DNA of 64,000 nt, taken from NCBI GenBank assembly GCA_030849065.1, contig JASAON010001642.1, forward strand, positions 62,001-126,000. The letters are read 5' to 3'. Positions 54,801 to 64,000 of the stretch are shown one piece after another. Within the stretch, counting starts at the first letter, position 1. Each line of letters begins with the position of its first letter. A model generated the notes under the pieces. That model worked only from the letters and a program-made list of their open reading frames with translations. It was not told where the DNA came from and ran no database searches. The position numbers and the translations under genes were made by a program. Source of the DNA: Jaenimonas drosophilae. Lineage: Eukaryota > Euglenozoa > Kinetoplastea > Trypanosomatida > Trypanosomatidae.

Positions 54801-57800
54801 TGAGGTGCAGAAGACCATCAACCAGTGTGCGACGGCCCTCCTCTCCTGCAGCAAGTACATGACCCGCTGGCGTGGTCTGCCCGATGACAGCTCCTCCTTC
54901 TACGAGGAGATTGCCAAGAACAAGGAGGTGGTGAAGGATGTGCTTCTCCTTACTGGAAGCATCCACGGCCTCAAGAAGCAGGTGAAGGACTACCAGGACC
55001 ACTTCACGAAGTACGAGGACTTGTGGAAGCTGGACAAGGATGATGCCTACGAGGCGTTCCTCAAGACGGACCCCACCCTGGACGACTACGAGGCCAGGCT
55101 GGAGAAGTACTGCGCTCTCGAGGATGAGATTGGCGACTTGGCCCCCGTCTTCAACATTGGCAGCCTTGCCATTGAGAACAAGCCACTCAAGGAGGAGCTG
55201 CTGCACCGTGTGACGGAGTGGAAGGAGCTCTTCGTCAACAAGGTGCACATGAACGCGCAGAACATCCTCGACTCACTCACCCAAAAGATGGATGAGGAGT
55301 CGCAGCAGCTCAGCCTGCCCATTCCAGATCAGGATAAGCTGGAGGACCTGCGCGTGCTCATGGACACCCTCAAGGAGATTCGCGACCGTGAGCCCCTCGT
55401 GGACTTTCAGTTCCGCCCCGTCACCGATGCCTACACCCTGCTCCAGCGCTACACCAACCAGATCCCGAAGGAGGAGCTCGACCGCGTGGATGACCTCCGC
55501 TTCAAGTGGCGCAAGCTCCACAAGGCTGCCCAGCGCCGTACCGATGAGATCAACCACATGCAGCACGGCTTCAAGAAGGGTCTCACGCAGGAGGTGCAGA
55601 AGTTCAGTGCGGAGGTCATCGCCTTCCGCAATGACTACGATGCCAGTGGCCCGATGGTGGAGGGTCTTGTGCCACAAGAAGCCATGGAGCGCCTCAAGCG
55701 CTACCAGCGTCAGTTCGATGACAAGTACCGCAAGTGGATGACCTTCATGGCAGGTGAGGAGCTCTTTGGTCTGCCCGTGCACAAGTATCCGGAGCTGGTC
55801 AAGACGAGGAAGGAGCTCGAGCTGCTTGATAAGCTCTACACGCTCTACATCAACGTTCTCCACAAGGTGAATGGCTACAACGATATTCTCTGGTGCGACC
55901 TGAACTTCGATGCCGTGTGCGAGGAGGTTAGCGTCTTCGTCAGTCAGTGCAAGCGTCTGCCCAAGTCTCTCCGCGACTGGGACGCCTTCATTGAGCTCAA
56001 GAAGATTCTCGATGACTTCATGGAGCTGCAGCCCGTGATTCAGGAGCTCAAGAGCCCTGCGGTCGTGGAGCGCCATTGGCAAGAGATCATGAAGGTGACG
56101 GGCCACAAGTGGCGCACCGATCCGGATCTCTTCAAGCTGCAGGACCTTGTGGATGCCAACCTCCTCAGCGTGGTGGAGGAGGTGATTGACATTGCTAGCT
56201 CCTCCGCACGTGAGGCGGAGATCGAGAGCAAGTTCCGTATTCAGGAGGCCCTGTGGAAGGACCAGGAGCTGCACTTCTCTGAGTTCAAGCACCGTGGACC
56301 CATCATCCTCAAGGGTGATGATACCTCCTCCATCCGTGAAGGTCTGGAGGAGTCATCTCTCGCCGTCAATTCGATGCTCTCTTCTCGTTACTGTGCCTTC
56401 ATGCGCGACATCATCCAGGGATTCCTTCAGAAGCTCGTCAAGGTGAGCGAGACGATCAGCTTGTGGACGGAGGTGCAATTCACGTGGATGTACCTCGAGG
56501 CTGTCTTTGCCGGTGGTGACATCATGAAGCAGCTCCCGCAGGAGGCCAAGCGCTTCGCCATGATTGACAAGCAGTGGCAGAAGATCATGAACAAGGCCAA
56601 CGAGACCCCCAACGTGTTGGAGTTCTGCTACGAGAATGAGCTGCTGCAGTCACTGCCCAACCTGAAGGAGCAGCTCGATGAGTGCCAGCGCAAGTTGTCG
56701 CTCTACCTCGAGCAGAAGCGCAATCTCTTCCCTCGCTTCTACTTCGTCTCCGATACGGTGCTGCTGGAGATTCTGTCACAGGCCAGCGACCCGCAATCAA
56801 TCCAGCCTCACTTGGCCTCACTCTTCGATGGTTTGGCTGCCGTCACCTTCGAGCGCGTCAAGCCCAAGGAGGCCGGCATGCAGCCCTACTTCCAGATTGT
56901 GGAGATGACCTCTGGTGAGGGCCAGAGCTTGATGATGCGTGAGCCCACGCCTTGTGTTGGCAACGTGGAGGACTGGCTCAACCGTCTCTGCCGCGGTATG
57001 ACCGACACAGTGTGCGAGGTGGTGAAGGGCTCCGTGACGGAGCTCAACACGATGCTCGCCAACACCAGCTACCTCGGCACCATCATTGAGCGCTACCCCG
57101 CCCAGGTGTCGTTGCTCATGCTCCAGTTCTTCTGGACCGCCGATGTGACGGAGTGCATCAACAAGGGCATCATGCGTTCACGTGGCAAGGATTCTGCCGC
57201 GGCGAGGGCGAAGTGCGATTCCGTCAAGAACTTCCTCGTCAACATCACCACCTCCCCCGAGCTGGAGAAGCGCCCGCTGCGCATGCGTACCAACATTGAG
57301 ACCCTCATCACCATTCAGGTGCATCAGCAGGAGGTCTTCATTGACCTCCAGCGCGCCTCCATCAAGGATATCACCCACTTCGACTGGCTGAAGCAGGCTC
57401 GTTTCTACTACAAGCCCGAGCGCGATCTGACCATCATCTCCATCGCCGACTCCGACACGGAGTACTGCAATGAGTACCTTGGCGTGAAGGAGCGTCTCGT
57501 CATCACCCCGCTCACCGATCGGTGCTACATCACCCTCTCGCAGGCACTTGCCATGTACATGGGTGGTGCCCCTGCTGGTCCTGCCGGTACGGGTAAGACG
57601 GAGACTACGAAGGATCTTGCCCGTACTTACGGCAAGTTCTGCGTCGTCTTCAATTGTTCCGATCAGCTTGACCGTCATGCCATGGGCAAGATCATTCGTG
57701 GTCTCTCGCAGGCCAACGCGTGGGGCTGCTTCGATGAGTTTAACCGTATTGACCTCCCCGTGCTCTCCGTCGTGGCGCAGCAGGTCAGCTGTGTGTTGCA

Positions 57801-60800
57801 GGCCCTGAAGCAGCACAAGGAGAAGTTCATCTTCATTGATGGACAGGTGACGGACTTGATGCCTGGTGTGGGCTTCTTCATCACCATGAATCCCGGTTAC
57901 GCCGGTCGTCAGGAGCTGCCCGAGAACCTCAAGATTCTCTTCCGTGGTGTGACTATGATGGTGCCCGATCGTCAGACCATTATGAAGGTGAAGCTGGCCT
58001 CCCAGGGCTACAGCCAGGATGACCTCCTCAGTAAGAAGTTCTTCATTCTATACAAGCTCTGCGAGGAGCAGCTGTCCAAGCAGCGTCACTACGATTTTGG
58101 TCTCCGCAACATTCTCTCCGTGCTTCGTACCGCCGGTGCGGTGCTCCGTCGCAGCCCTGGCAAGGATGAGGAGGACCTCTTCATGCGTACTCTGCGAGAC
58201 ATGAATCTCTCCAAGTTGGTCTTTGAGGATATTGACCTCTTTGACTCGCTCCTGCGTGATATGTTCCCTGGCCGGCAGTTCGTGAAGGGCACCCATCCCG
58301 AGATTGAGGGTGAGCTGAAGAAGGTGGTGGAGGAGAAGGGTCTCATTCACTGGACCCCATGGATCAGCAAGGTGCTTCAGCTCTACGAAACCAAGTTGGT
58401 GCGCCACGGTATCATGATTGTGGGTCCAGCCATGTGTGGTAAGACGCAGTGTTATGACGCTCTGACTGACACGCTCTCCCGTACCGTCACCCCGCATCAG
58501 CAGCTCCGCATGAACCCCAAGGCCATCACGGCACCTCAAATGTTCGGACGCGTCGATGTCGCGGGTGATTGGCACGATGGTGTCTTCTCATCCCTCTGGC
58601 GTCAGGGTGTGCGTAGCGCCAAGAAGCGCAACGTGTGGATTGTGTGTGATGGCCCCGTCGATGCCATTTGGATTGAGAATCTGAACACCGTCCTCGATGA
58701 CAACAAGCTCCTCACCCTCGCCAATGGTGATCGTATTCAGATGACCGACACGATGAAGTGCTGCTTCGAGATGGAGAACTTGGCCAACGCCTCCCCGGCT
58801 ACGGTGTCTCGTGCTGGTATCGTCTTCATTTCCGATGTTATTCTTGGATGGATTCCGGTCTTGGAGTCGTCACTGCGTGCGACGGCCACCGCGGATGGTC
58901 AGGTCCTGCCCAAGGACATTGATACGCTCTGCCAGGCCTCCCTCGCCGAGAAGCTCCTCGCCATCTTCCTCCCCAACCAGGGAGAGAGCGCCGATGAGTG
59001 TTTAACCAACCAAATCAGCACCTTCTACAACACGGAGTGCTCCATCATCATGAAGACCTCCACCGCCCATCTCGTCATCAACGCATTCCACCTCGCCGTC
59101 GCCCTTGGCATGGAGATTGGTGAGGATGTCCAGGTCAGCGACCGTCTGGCGCAGCAGATTTACTGGTTCAGCATGTGGTGGTCCTTTGGTGGTATGTTGG
59201 AGTCGAAGGACCGCGCCAAGTTTGACCACTTCGTGCGCAGCAAGTTCCACCACATCCCCGCCCCTGCCGAGGGTCAGGTCTTTGACTTCTCCCTCAATTG
59301 CAAGACGGGCGAGTGGGAGCACTGGAGCACCTTCCTCGAGGAGTGGAAGTACCCGGGAGATGACCGGCTGGACTTCTCCACCCTCTTCATCCCCACGGCA
59401 GACTCCGTCCGCCTGCACTACCTATCCAAGTGCAACTACTTGCAACACCGCCCGACGATGCTCATTGGTGTCAGTGGTACCGCCAAGACCGTGACGGTGG
59501 AGAAGTTCCTCCTCAAGGTCAAGGCCGATGATGAGCAGAGCAACTTCCGTAAGGTGAACTTCTCCAGCATGACAACCCCGCAGAACTTCTACAACACCCT
59601 GGAGGACATGACGGAGAAGAAGATGGGCTCCAACTACGGACCGAAGAACTGCGAGACCCTCGCCGTCTTCATTGATGACATCAACATGCCCGAGATCAAC
59701 GAGTGGGGTGATCAGATCACCAACGAAATCGTGCGCCAGGTCGTCGAGCTCAACCAGGTCTACGACCTCTCCAAGCCTGGCCTCCGCAAGGAGCTCAAGG
59801 GTCTCGTCTACATGGCTGCCATGTCGCACCCCGGCGGTGGCAAGAATGACATCCCCAACCGTCTCAAGCGCCACTTCTCCATCTACAACGTGCCCCTGCC
59901 CGAGGAGACCAACATTCAGCAGATCTTTGGTTCCATCTTCGAGGGCCGCTTCTGCAATGACAACTACATGCAGAGCGTCCAGGACGTGGCCCGCATGCTC
60001 ACCCGCATGTCCATCAGCTTCTGGGAGAGCATCGGCAAGCGCATGCTGCCCACCCCAGACAAGTTCCACTACTTCTTCAACTTGCGAGACCTCTCCCGCA
60101 TCACCCAGGGTGTCATGCTTGCTGGTATGTACGCCGACCCCGACCGTCCAGAGAAGCGTGCGCAGAGCACCCCGTGGGATGTGGTGAACGACCCCGTCAC
60201 CCTCGTCCGCATTTGGAAGCACGAGTGCGCCCGTGTCTTCAGCGACAAGCTCAACAGCGTCACGGACAAGAAGTGGTTTGACCAGCACATTCAGAACTGC
60301 ATCGCCGATCACCTCGCCTCCACACCCTACAAGGATGTCATTGAGCAGGTGCGCGACCCCATCTACATGGCCAACTTCCTCCGCGACCCCATCTACGACC
60401 CCGAAACGGGTGAGCTCGCCGAGCCCGCCCCACGTGTGTACGAGCCCGCTCCCACCTTGGATGCGGTGCTGGAGCGTCTCCAGACGGCCATGCAGGGTCA
60501 CAACGAGACCCCCGCCGGACGTGTGAAGAAGCTCAACCTCGTCCTCTTCGAGGCTGCCCTGAAGAATGTGTGCCGTATCTCCCGCGGTCTCTCCCTCCCA
60601 CGTGGAAACCTCCTCCTCGTTGGTGTCGGTGGTAGTGGCAAGCAGTCTCTGGCCCGTCTCGCCGCCTTCATCAACAACCAAGACTACGCCACCCTCACCA
60701 TCTCCAAGGGCTTTGGCGTCAACCAGCTCTTTGATGCCATTCGCGAGCAGTACATCAACTCCGCCACCAAGAAGGCCGTGACGATGCTCTTCACGGATAA

Positions 60801-63800
60801 TGACATCAAGCAGGAGATCTTCCTTGAGTACATCAACTCCTTCCTCTCCAATGGTGAGATTGCCGGTCTCTTCGCCACCGATCAGCGTGACTCCGCCATC
60901 AACGACATCCGCCCCATCATGAAGAAGGATCCCTACACCAAGTTTGAGGACATGAACGAGACCTTGTGGAAGTACTTCATCAACCGCGTGCGCGAACGTC
61001 TTCACTTTGTCCTCTGCTTCAGCCCTGTCGGCGACAAGTTCCGCACCCGTGCCCGCAAGTTCCCCGCCCTGGTGAGCTCCTGCATCATCAATTGGTTCTT
61101 CCCATGGCCGAAGCAGGCCTTGTTGGATGTCTCCACCCGCACCATCATGAACTTTGAGATGGCCACGGAGGACAAGAACAAGGACCATCTCGTTGAGCTC
61201 ATGGCGGAGATTCACTCCCTGATGCTTGACCGTTCCGAGGAGTACCTCGCCCGGTACCGCCGCTCCGTCTACAGCACACCAAAGTCCTACCTCGGCTTCA
61301 TTGACTCCTACACCAGCGTTTACACCAAGAAGTTCTCCGAGCTGAATGAGGAAGCCAAGAAGATCAACAATGGTCTTCAGAAGCTGCACCAGGCTGGCGA
61401 GGATGTGCGTGTGATGCGTACGCAGCTGCAGGAGAAGGAGGTGCTGCTGAACAACAAGCGCAAGGAGACGGACATCCTGATGAAGGAGATTGAGGTGCGC
61501 ACCGGTGAGGCCGAGAAGAAGCGGGCGGAAGTGGAGTTGGTGAAGGAGGCGGTGTCGCACGATGCCGCCATCGTCGCCGAGGGTGAAGCCGAGGCCCAGC
61601 GCGATCTCCTCGCCGCCCAGCCCGCCCTCGATGCCGCCATCAAGTCGCTGAACTCACTCGTCCCGTCCGACTTCACAACCTTGAAGGCCCTCGCCAACCC
61701 GCCCGCCCTCATCAAGCGTATTTTTGATGCCGTCAACATCCTCCTCATGCGTGGACCTCTCACCGTGCCCGGGGCGGAGGAGGTGAAGGGAACGCTCTGG
61801 ATCAACGACTCGTGGGCCATCTCGGGTCGCCAACTGGCCTCCGCCACCGATGCTCTCTCGTGGCTCTACGACTTTGGTGATAAATCCAAGGACAACATCA
61901 ACGAGGAGACGTGCGAGCTCCTCCTGCCCTACCTCTGGATGAAGGACTTCAACGCCGCCACCGCCTACAAGGTCAGTGGTGCCGTGGGTGGTTTGTGTAC
62001 CTGGGTGCGCTCGATGCACGCCTACATTGGCATTGCCAAGGTGGTGGCCCCCAAGAAGGAGGCACTTCGTATCGCCTCCATCAAGCTCCGTGCGGCCAAC
62101 AAGAAGAAGGAGGAGCAGGAGCAGGAGCTCGAGCGGGTGACGCAGGATGTCAACGCCTACAACGAGCAACTTCGCGAGGAGAATGCCAAGAAGCAGATTC
62201 TGGAAGATGATGCCATGCAAACCAAGAACCGCATGGACAGTGCCAACGGCCTCATTGACGCCCTCTCTGGGGAGCGTGAGCGATGGACGCAGCAGAGTAA
62301 CGATTTCAAGATGCTCATTGAGCGTCTCGTTGGTGATGTGGCGCTGAGCTGCGCCTTCATCTCCTACTGCGGCCCCTTCAACGCCGAGTTCCGTACGATG
62401 CTCCTCAATGAGTTCTTCTACCCCAAGTGCAAGCAACTGGGCATCCCCGTGACCCCTGACCTCAACGTGGTGAAGTTCCTCGTGGATGAAACCACCATCG
62501 CCGATTGGCAGCTCGAGGGTCTCCCGGCTGATACCCACTCCGTCCAGAATGCCATCATGATCACCGCGAGCTCCAAGTTCCCCCTCCTCATTGATCCTCA
62601 GGGTCAGGCCCTCAACTGGATCCGCAAGCGTACGGAGGACTTGTCCAACAAGGTGGTCCAGATCAACGACCGCACCTTCAGCAACCACCTGCAGGCCCAG
62701 CTCGACCTTGGACGCCCACTCATTATTGAGAACCTGCCCGAGGAGGTTGACCCCGTCATTGATCCGGTCCTGGAGAAGCAGGTTGCCCGCAGTGGCAAGA
62801 CACAAATCATCAAGATCAACGGTGAGGATATGACCTACAACGACAAGTTCAGCATGTTTATGACAACCAAGTTGCCCAACCCAAGCTTCACCCCCGAGAT
62901 GTTCGCCAAGTGCCTTGTCATTGACTTCACCGTCACGATGGAAGGTTTGGAGCAGCAGCTCCTCTCGCACGTCATTGGCCGCGAGAAGGCGGAGCTCAAT
63001 GAGGAGAGCGCCAAGCTCACCGAGGACATCAACAGCAACGAGAAGCGCCGAAAGAACCTCGAGGACCGCCTGCTCAAGCAGCTCAGCGAGTCCACGGGCA
63101 ACTTGATTGATGATGTGGAGCTCATCAGCACCCTGCAGGAGACCAAGGATGCATCCGCCGAGATTGCCGAGAAGCTCTCCACCGCCATGGAAACGAAGAA
63201 GCGTATTGCCGGAGCCTGCGAGGAGTACCGCCCCGTCGCCTGCCGTGGTGCAGTGCTCTACTTCCTTGTGGTGCAGATGTCCCTCGTCTCCCACATGTAC
63301 CAAACCTCCCTGGTCCAGTTCAACGGCATCTTTGACAGCTCCATCCTCCGTTCCGAGCACCACCCCGTGACGGCCAAGCGTATCGCCACCATCATTGACT
63401 TCCTCAGCATGTCCGTCTTCAAGTACATCATCCGCATGCTCTTCTCCAAGCACAAGCTCCTCTTCGTCCTGTTGATGGCCTGCAAGATCCAAATGAAGGC
63501 CAACCTCCTCGAACCCACCTCCTTCGAGGTGCTCCTCAAGGGTGGTGGTGGCATTCAGGTGGACAAGGCGAAGCCCTTTGGGTGGATCAAGGACAAGGCC
63601 TGGGCCAACGTCATCGCCATTGCCCAGCAGGTCCCCCGCTCCTTCAAGCAGCTGCCCGACCTCATCATGCGCAATGAGCAGCAGTGGAGGCAGTTCATTG
63701 ACTGCGAGGCACCCGAGAACCAAATCATCCCCGACATCAACGACAAGCTCGACAGCTTCGAGCGCATGCTGTTGGTGCGTGCGGTGCGTGAGGATCGTAC

Positions 63801-64000
63801 GATGCTCGCGGCGACGCAGTACGTGTCCAAGACCTTGGGCAAGGACTTCGCGGAGCCACAGCAGCTGGAGCTGATTGAGGTGGTGGAGGAGACCACGGGC
63901 ATGACCCCGATCGTCTTCCTGCTCTCGCAGGGTTCCGACCCAACCACCCTCATCGAGGCATGTGCCAAGAAGATGAAGAAGAAGATCTTCCCCATTTCCA
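51892..64000 (+). CDS. Outer-arm axonemal dynein heavy chain, gamma/DNAH5 type (5' part)
   Basis: The frame starts at ATG 51892 (in-frame TAG a few codons upstream) and stays open to the window end, about 4036 codons. After the tail come AAA1 with GPAGTGKT (1896-1903) and [12 protein letters not shown]2 GPAMCGKT (2178), AAA3 GVSGTAKT (2526) and AAA4 GVGGSGKQ (2911). The stalk coiled coil spans about 3130-3480 with the microtubule-binding tip between its arms, then AAA5/AAA6 sequence. The AAA3 stretch [25 protein letters not shown] is typical of DNAH5/DNAH8 and Chlamydomonas gamma chain. The expected full length is about 4500-4700, so roughly 500-600 residues are missing. It moves flagellar microtubules. 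Codons are strongly C/G-ending, which creates long antisense open frames. Confidence 0.95.
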   Translation, partial: MEGDSPNVPDFNAPPRSDLRHQYIFSRVRDFLSCGDATKSDEIGREIELNFNDTTANFMMVHEMLEGTGANTLLFTFQSPEGEEDGAKSVLEVLNPEKGKISHVRQRSVYLLRPSNGQAIASRDTTQVVQDVTMGVLQADVISSFEHLLTEVYTPALNRLQNWGKNTHEDRNRFIVQIMHYADRVSELQQLQDDTVRLVPISEGTWKQLQSGSVNKRGGINDQQVVQALSQSVEKWISGVNTVVSHGPNYEAELQNELAGPKTEIELWKNRLAKLRLMEEQLDAVLAPRAVQYLREAKSPLIARWTEMDAGLTEALAEAHENVKYLESLDKYFDVLYGSNLQQIMSVLPSLIANVRMMYSIARYYPTRDRMTALFFKITNSLVIACKKCINPTGTRARIWDMAQNPTSLQDLLARLQSCADLNAVYVNEYRKSQDILSKKGGKLFDFDELKFLGHFNLFTKRVDKLIVVFRKVEQFSLLRDYNIESMEGLIPRFEEYLGHLRGKTTDILDIHDNNKFDVEFKIFETRLSELETSMQVAINSSFENITSTENALMLLKKYQKILQTESFAADLDSKYLVIFYSYGLELEKDQKTYERYKTDPPMARNMTPVAGAISWSRQLLRHIKDPMDKFKNNRTIMANTKDSKKVIRTYNKVSVALLEFEAIWVDAWKRSIESSKAGLNATLLVRHEGRLYVNFDVEILQLIKETRALLLLGDIEVPPAAKIILMQEQRLKTFYNELQHLVKEYERVVGRAGDKGSKIIGITRPLLQPMIDELDTVFRPGENTLTWSSMNVDAFMERVRNAIANLDSVVTKVNDIVTNRIQKNLKAVSSTLLIHLFDDHFSLDQFVQVQEKHIHQQCEVMDIKNREIESAVDDVVYTILQNASGHGGVPELSSVEPEVLEKIVVLKSHFNRLMFKAILTCTTRSLNLLKKRVGTRNRVAFLFSEKPFFDVELQLINAEPYMFLSPSLDEVQKTINQCATALLSCSKYMTRWRGLPDDSSSFYEEIAKNKEVVKDVLLLTGSIHGLKKQVKDYQDHFTKYEDLWKLDKDDAYEAFLKTDPTLDDYEARLEKYCALEDEIGDLAPVFNIGSLAIENKPLKEELLHRVTEWKELFVNKVHMNAQNILDSLTQKMDEESQQLSLPIPDQDKLEDLRVLMDTLKEIRDREPLVDFQFRPVTDAYTLLQRYTNQIPKEELDRVDDLRFKWRKLHKAAQRRTDEINHMQHGFKKGLTQEVQKFSAEVIAFRNDYDASGPMVEGLVPQEAMERLKRYQRQFDDKYRKWMTFMAGEELFGLPVHKYPELVKTRKELELLDKLYTLYINVLHKVNGYNDILWCDLNFDAVCEEVSVFVSQCKRLPKSLRDWDAFIELKKILDDFMELQPVIQELKSPAVVERHWQEIMKVTGHKWRTDPDLFKLQDLVDANLLSVVEEVIDIASSSAREAEIESKFRIQEALWKDQELHFSEFKHRGPIILKGDDTSSIREGLEESSLAVNSMLSSRYCAFMRDIIQGFLQKLVKVSETISLWTEVQFTWMYLEAVFAGGDIMKQLPQEAKRFAMIDKQWQKIMNKANETPNVLEFCYENELLQSLPNLKEQLDECQRKLSLYLEQKRNLFPRFYFVSDTVLLEILSQASDPQSIQPHLASLFDGLAAVTFERVKPKEAGMQPYFQIVEMTSGEGQSLMMREPTPCVGNVEDWLNRLCRGMTDTVCEVVKGSVTELNTMLANTSYLGTIIERYPAQVSLLMLQFFWTADVTECINKGIMRSRGKDSAAARAKCDSVKNFLVNITTSPELEKRPLRMRTNIETLITIQVHQQEVFIDLQRASIKDITHFDWLKQARFYYKPERDLTIISIADSDTEYCNEYLGVKERLVITPLTDRCYITLSQALAMYMGGAPAGPAGTGKTETTKDLARTYGKFCVVFNCSDQLDRHAMGKIIRGLSQANAWGCFDEFNRIDLPVLSVVAQQVSCVLQALKQHKEKFIFIDGQVTDLMPGVGFFITMNPGYAGRQELPENLKILFRGVTMMVPDRQTIMKVKLASQGYSQDDLLSKKFFILYKLCEEQLSKQRHYDFGLRNILSVLRTAGAVLRRSPGKDEEDLFMRTLRDMNLSKLVFEDIDLFDSLLRDMFPGRQFVKGTHPEIEGELKKVVEEKGLIHWTPWISKVLQLYETKLVRHGIMIVGPAMCGKTQCYDALTDTLSRTVTPHQQLRMNPKAITAPQMFGRVDVAGDWHDGVFSSLWRQGVRSAKKRNVWIVCDGPVDAIWIENLNTVLDDNKLLTLANGDRIQMTDTMKCCFEMENLANASPATVSRAGIVFISDVILGWIPVLESSLRATATADGQVLPKDIDTLCQASLAEKLLAIFLPNQGESADECLTNQISTFYNTECSIIMKTSTAHLVINAFHLAVALGMEIGEDVQVSDRLAQQIYWFSMWWSFGGMLESKDRAKFDHFVRSKFHHIPAPAEGQVFDFSLNCKTGEWEHWSTFLEEWKYPGDDRLDFSTLFIPTADSVRLHYLSKCNYLQHRPTMLIGVSGTAKTVTVEKFLLKVKADDEQSNFRKVNFSSMTTPQNFYNTLEDMTEKKMGSNYGPKNCETLAVFIDDINMPEINEWGDQITNEIVRQVVELNQVYDLSKPGLRKELKGLVYMAAMSHPGGGKNDIPNRLKRHFSIYNVPLPEETNIQQIFGSIFEGRFCNDNYMQSVQDVARMLTRMSISFWESIGKRMLPTPDKFHYFFNLRDLSRITQGVMLAGMYADPDRPEKRAQSTPWDVVNDPVTLVRIWKHECARVFSDKLNSVTDKKWFDQHIQNCIADHLASTPYKDVIEQVRDPIYMANFLRDPIYDPETGELAEPAPRVYEPAPTLDAVLERLQTAMQGHNETPAGRVKKLNLVLFEAALKNVCRISRGLSLPRGNLLLVGVGGSGKQSLARLAAFINNQDYATLTISKGFGVNQLFDAIREQYINSATKKAVTMLFTDNDIKQEIFLEYINSFLSNGEIAGLFATDQRDSAINDIRPIMKKDPYTKFEDMNETLWKYFINRVRERLHFVLCFSPVGDKFRTRARKFPALVSSCIINWFFPWPKQALLDVSTRTIMNFEMATEDKNKDHLVELMAEIHSLMLDRSEEYLARYRRSVYSTPKSYLGFIDSYTSVYTKKFSELNEEAKKINNGLQKLHQAGEDVRVMRTQLQEKEVLLNNKRKETDILMKEIEVRTGEAEKKRAEVELVKEAVSHDAAIVAEGEAEAQRDLLAAQPALDAAIKSLNSLVPSDFTTLKALANPPALIKRIFDAVNILLMRGPLTVPGAEEVKGTLWINDSWAISGRQLASATDALSWLYDFGDKSKDNINEETCELLLPYLWMKDFNAATAYKVSGAVGGLCTWVRSMHAYIGIAKVVAPKKEALRIASIKLRAANKKKEEQEQELERVTQDVNAYNEQLREENAKKQILEDDAMQTKNRMDSANGLIDALSGERERWTQQSNDFKMLIERLVGDVALSCAFISYCGPFNAEFRTMLLNEFFYPKCKQLGIPVTPDLNVVKFLVDETTIADWQLEGLPADTHSVQNAIMITASSKFPLLIDPQGQALNWIRKRTEDLSNKVVQINDRTFSNHLQAQLDLGRPLIIENLPEEVDPVIDPVLEKQVARSGKTQIIKINGEDMTYNDKFSMFMTTKLPNPSFTPEMFAKCLVIDFTVTMEGLEQQLLSHVIGREKAELNEESAKLTEDINSNEKRRKNLEDRLLKQLSESTGNLIDDVELISTLQETKDASAEIAEKLSTAMETKKRIAGACEEYRPVACRGAVLYFLVVQMSLVSHMYQTSLVQFNGIFDSSILRSEHHPVTAKRIATIIDFLSMSVFKYIIRMLFSKHKLLFVLLMACKIQMKANLLEPTSFEVLLKGGGGIQVDKAKPFGWIKDKAWANVIAIAQQVPRSFKQLPDLIMRNEQQWRQFIDCEAPENQIIPDINDKLDSFERMLLVRAVREDRTMLAATQYVSKTLGKDFAEPQQLELIEVVEETTGMTPIVFLLSQGSDPTTLIEACAKKMKKKIFPIS

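Noticed and set aside
53221..55248. 675-codon open frame on the minus strand
   Set aside because: It lies opposite the dynein frame. The translated sequence is Leu/Val/Glu/His-rich without motifs. Strong C/G-ending codon bias in the sense gene removes stops from the antisense strand. The same applies to 51862-52920, 55273-56292, 59422-61560 and 61654-63723.
1..64000. tRNA genes, CRISPR arrays, rRNA and insertion sequences
   Set aside because: No convincing GTTCRANNC-type box with a cloverleaf, no regularly spaced direct repeats and no transposase or reverse-transcriptase motifs were seen.

Overview
This window looks like nuclear DNA of a trypanosomatid (kinetoplastid protist). All 27 coding regions I can support lie on the plus strand, head to tail, without recognisable introns, and are separated by pyrimidine-rich spacers, as in a polycistronic transcription unit processed by trans-splicing and polyadenylation. 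The content agrees: a TRF4-type TATA-binding protein with altered DNA-contact residues, a trypanosome-type hexose transporter, a cruzipain/CPB-type cysteine peptidase with a C-terminal extension, a peroxin-12 (glycosome biogenesis), a TUTase-like nucleotidyltransferase and an axonemal outer-arm dynein heavy chain. Base composition seems moderate rather than Leishmania-like GC-rich. I cannot name the genus.

Region by region. 1-3614: the 3' end of a COX19-like CX9C protein, the rRNA-processing PIN protein FCF1, and two probable mitochondrial proteins of unknown role. 3615-12868: one RRM RNA-binding protein flanked by 1.7 kb upstream and 6.1 kb downstream without any convincing gene. 12869-19154: a large helical protein, PEX12, a zinc-ribbon protein with a bL27-like stretch, and a SURP-domain protein. 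19424-23388: three tandem SPFH proteins of the HIR (hypersensitive-induced-reaction) type. 24306-33384: a hexose transporter, a protein kinase with very large insertions, and an FLVCR-family transporter. 34066-40332: a lipid-metabolism block (GUP1-like MBOAT, two PAP2 phosphatases) bracketed by two small proteins that share an almost identical 38-residue leader. 40788-50864: a coiled-coil/PDZ protein, an MMT-like cation-diffusion transporter, TBP/TRF4, an RMD-type TPR protein, a nucleotidyltransferase and a cysteine peptidase. 51892-64000: about 4036 codons of a gamma/DNAH5-type dynein heavy chain, cut by the window end.

The genes are not an operon in the bacterial sense. Co-transcription in trypanosomatids does not imply shared function, and control is expected mostly at mRNA level. 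The local groupings that may matter are the HIR triplet and the leader-sharing pair around the MBOAT/PAP2 block. The observations most worth following are that leader pair (15 of 19 differing codons are silent), the first PAP2 protein lacking key catalytic residues beside an intact paralogue, the Cys-rich HIR triplet, and the 6.1 kb gene-free interval after the RNA-binding protein. Start codons were chosen as the first plausible ATG, in two cases with help from a polypyrimidine tract and AG.
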